Source of the DNA: Clostridiales bacterium | GTDB lineage: Bacteria; Bacillota; Clostridia; Lachnospirales; JAITVM01 | Assembly: GCA_031285815.1 (NCBI GenBank) | Contig: JAITVM010000132.1 | Coordinates: 1-6,844, forward strand | Direction of reading: 5' to 3' | Length of the DNA stretch: 6,844 nucleotides | Shown here: positions 5,786 to 6,844 of the stretch, in pieces | Layout of the letters: each line of letters starts with the position of its first letter | Numbering within the stretch: the first letter of the stretch is position 1 | Position numbers and translations under genes: made by a program | The notes under the pieces: model-generated | What the model was told of the DNA's origin: nothing | What the model saw: the letters and a program-made list of their open reading frames with translations, nothing else | Database searches by the model: none

Positions 5786-5814
5786 ATTGTATGTTTTTAT
5801 TATTGCCATTATAA
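5786..5814 (-). promoter_or_regulatory. Candidate murA promoter with sigma-E-like -10
   Basis: On the minus strand CATACAAT (5786-5793) matches the sigma-E -10 consensus CATACAnT at every specified base. Fourteen bases upstream is TTATAAT (5808-5814), which fits five of seven positions of the sigma-E -35 kmATATT. The leader would be about 18 bases. The same TTATAAT contains TATAAT (5808-5813), which may serve as a sigma-A -10, though its -35 is poor. The area is AT-rich, so part of the match may be chance. Confidence 0.35.
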
Positions 5815-5851
5815 TTTTTTATATATACAATTAGTAATTATTTTTTATATT

Positions 5852-5877
5852 AAGCGGCCCAAAAAAAATAGCCGCTT
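5852..5877. repeat. Inverted repeat AAGCGGC/GCCGCTT in the divergent promoter region
   Basis: A perfect 7-base inverted repeat (5852-5858 and 5871-5877) surrounds a 12-base loop containing eight A residues. Its right arm runs into the -35 of the plus-strand promoter. No T-tract follows on either strand, so it is not a terminator. The position between murA and the iron-sulfur gene suggests an operator or a transcribed structure. Confidence 0.5.
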
Positions 5878-5905
5878 TACAAATATAATAATAAATTGCT
5901 ATAAT
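5876..5905 (+). promoter_or_regulatory. Extended -10 promoter of the iron-sulfur protein gene
   Basis: TTTACA (5876-5881, five of six matches to TTGACA) is followed after 18 bases by a perfect TATAAT (5900-5905), preceded by TGC, which gives an extended -10 (TGnTATAAT). The start point would be near 5912, leaving a leader of about 50 bases before the ATG at 5962. This is the best sigma-A-type promoter in the window, and its -35 overlaps the inverted repeat at 5852-5877. Confidence 0.75.
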
Positions 5906-5961
5906 AAAGGCTTATTATGGAAAGGTTTTAAAAATCAAATATTAGTCGGGGAGGTAGGCCC

Positions 5962-6844
5962 ATGGGGCATTTAACAAGCAAGGATGCCTACAAGAATTTA
6001 GAAGATAGGATTAATTGGTTTACACAAGGCGCACCCGTTTCAGGCAGCTTATATAAAATATTACAAATATTATATACCGAAAGTGAAGCGAAACGGGTTT
6101 CACAATTGCCCATACGGCCGTTTACCGCAAAAAAAGCCGCAAAAATTTGGGGCATTAGCGAATCAAAAGCCGGGCAATATTTAGAAGGCTTGTGTAATAA
6201 AGCGCTGCTTGTTGATTCATTCTATAAAGGGGAACGCCAATTTGTAATGCCGCCGCCCATGGCCGGCTTTATTGAATTCGCATTAATGCGCACAAGGGTC
6301 GATATTGACCAAAAATATTTAAGCGGGTTATATTATCAATACATGAACGTAGAAGAGGATTTTGTTAAGGATTTATTTTATTCAACAGAAACGTTCCTTG
6401 GCCGGGTTTTTGTCCAAGAGCCCGTTTTGGCTAACAGTAAAACAATACACATTTTAGATTATGAAAAAGCAACCCACATTATTGAAGGCGCTTCACACAT
6501 AGGCCTTGGGCTTTGTTACTGCAGGCATAAAATGATGCATGCCGGGCACCCATGTGATATAGGGGCCCCTTTGGATGTCTGCCTAACATTTGGCAATGTT
6601 GCACGCTCGCTGGCCGAAAACGGGCAGCATGCAAGGTTAATCGATAAAAAAGAAGCCATGGATGTATTGGCCCGCTCATATGAGTCAAACCTGGTACAGA
6701 TTGGCGAAAATGTCCGTGAACAGCCAGCTTTCATATGTAATTGCTGCGGCTGTTGCTGTGAAGCTTTACAAGCCGCAAGAAAATTTAGCCCATCCCACCC
6801 AGTTGCCACTACAAATTTTATCCCAAAAATATTAAACGGATGTA
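5962..6844 (+). CDS. Cysteine-rich iron-sulfur protein with winged-helix-like N-terminus, partial at the right edge
   Basis: The frame is open from ATG 5962, seven bases after GGGGAGG, to the edge: 294 residues ending in LNGC. Residues about 30-98 look like a winged helix (KILQILYTESEA, then TAKKAAKIWGISESKAGQYLEGLCNKALL, then a YKGERQFVMPPP wing). MAGFIEFALMR follows. The C-terminal half holds LCYCRHKMMHAGHPCD (Cys185, Cys187, Cys198), VCLTFGNVARSL (Cys207) and ICNCCGCCCEAL (six cysteines, 259-266). This pattern matches uncharacterised 4Fe-4S proteins of anaerobes, which usually end in a CxxC-type ferredoxin domain. The final cysteine here may begin that domain, which lies outside the window. 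An electron-transfer or redox-sensing role is inferred from the cysteines. Winged-helix-like residues do not prove DNA binding. The gene is divergent from murA. Confidence 0.85.
   Translation, partial: MGHLTSKDAYKNLEDRINWFTQGAPVSGSLYKILQILYTESEAKRVSQLPIRPFTAKKAAKIWGISESKAGQYLEGLCNKALLVDSFYKGERQFVMPPPMAGFIEFALMRTRVDIDQKYLSGLYYQYMNVEEDFVKDLFYSTETFLGRVFVQEPVLANSKTIHILDYEKATHIIEGASHIGLGLCYCRHKMMHAGHPCDIGAPLDVCLTFGNVARSLAENGQHARLIDKKEAMDVLARSYESNLVQIGENVREQPAFICNCCGCCCEALQAARKFSPSHPVATTNFIPKILNGC

Noticed and set aside
5762..5809. Sixteen-codon N-terminal extension of MurA
   Set aside because: There is no ribosome binding site before the upstream ATG, and the extension would translate the ribosome binding site and the sigma-E-like -10. 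Catalytic residue numbering also favours the shorter form.
4896..5834. Plus-strand open frame of 312 codons opposite murA
   Set aside because: It is the mirror of the well-supported murA gene, has no ribosome binding site or recognisable motif, and MurA catalytic residues all lie on the other strand.
6479..6809. Two minus-strand open frames near the right edge
   Set aside because: They lie opposite the iron-sulfur gene, whose cysteine motifs, start site and promoter are clear.

Overview
The window looks like chromosome of an anaerobic, endospore-forming Firmicute of class Clostridia. The evidence is an AT-rich sequence with GGAGG-type ribosome binding sites, a murA-spoIID-spoIIQ gene order as in Bacillus and Clostridioides, and a cysteine-rich iron-sulfur protein of a type found in anaerobes. 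The SpoIIQ-like protein, with its degenerate LytM domain and its GEILMDYS and APTKYN segments, resembles Lachnospiraceae homologues as I remember them. That family-level placement is inference.

Layout from left to right. Positions 1-111 (minus) hold the start of a secreted protein that runs off the left edge; only its signal peptide and a few mature residues are visible. Positions 192-2233 (minus) hold a two-component system: an OmpR-type response regulator followed by a HAMP-containing sensor histidine kinase, overlapping by four bases. The same promoter layout, TAACTT then 16 bases then a TATAAT-like -10, occurs before the regulator gene and before the secreted protein gene. The secreted protein may therefore be a target of the system. 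A rho-independent terminator at 2285-2312 separates this unit from the sporulation genes upstream of it.

Positions 2335-5761 (minus) hold murA, spoIID and a spoIIQ-type gene, in that transcription order. MurA starts peptidoglycan precursor synthesis. SpoIID is the mother-cell peptidoglycan lytic transglycosylase used in engulfment. SpoIIQ is the forespore membrane protein that meets SpoIIIAH across the intermembrane space. The SpoIIQ-like protein has lost at least three of the four metal ligands of the M23 fold and carries a long acidic linker with five 9-residue repeats. Compartment-specific promoters are suggested: a sigma-E-like -10 before murA and a sigma-F-like element before spoIIQ. A CCTCC/GGAGG hairpin could mask the spoIIQ ribosome binding site on read-through mRNA.

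Positions 5962-6844 (plus) hold a divergent gene with a strong extended -10 promoter. It encodes the first 294 residues of an iron-sulfur protein with a winged-helix-like N-terminus and CxC...C...C and CNCCGCCC cysteine motifs, and it runs off the right edge. No RNA genes, mobile elements or CRISPR arrays were seen, and no gene-free stretch exceeds about 200 bases. Most of the window is ordinary housekeeping and sporulation gene content. The interesting points are regulatory architecture and lost catalytic residues rather than a wholly new system.
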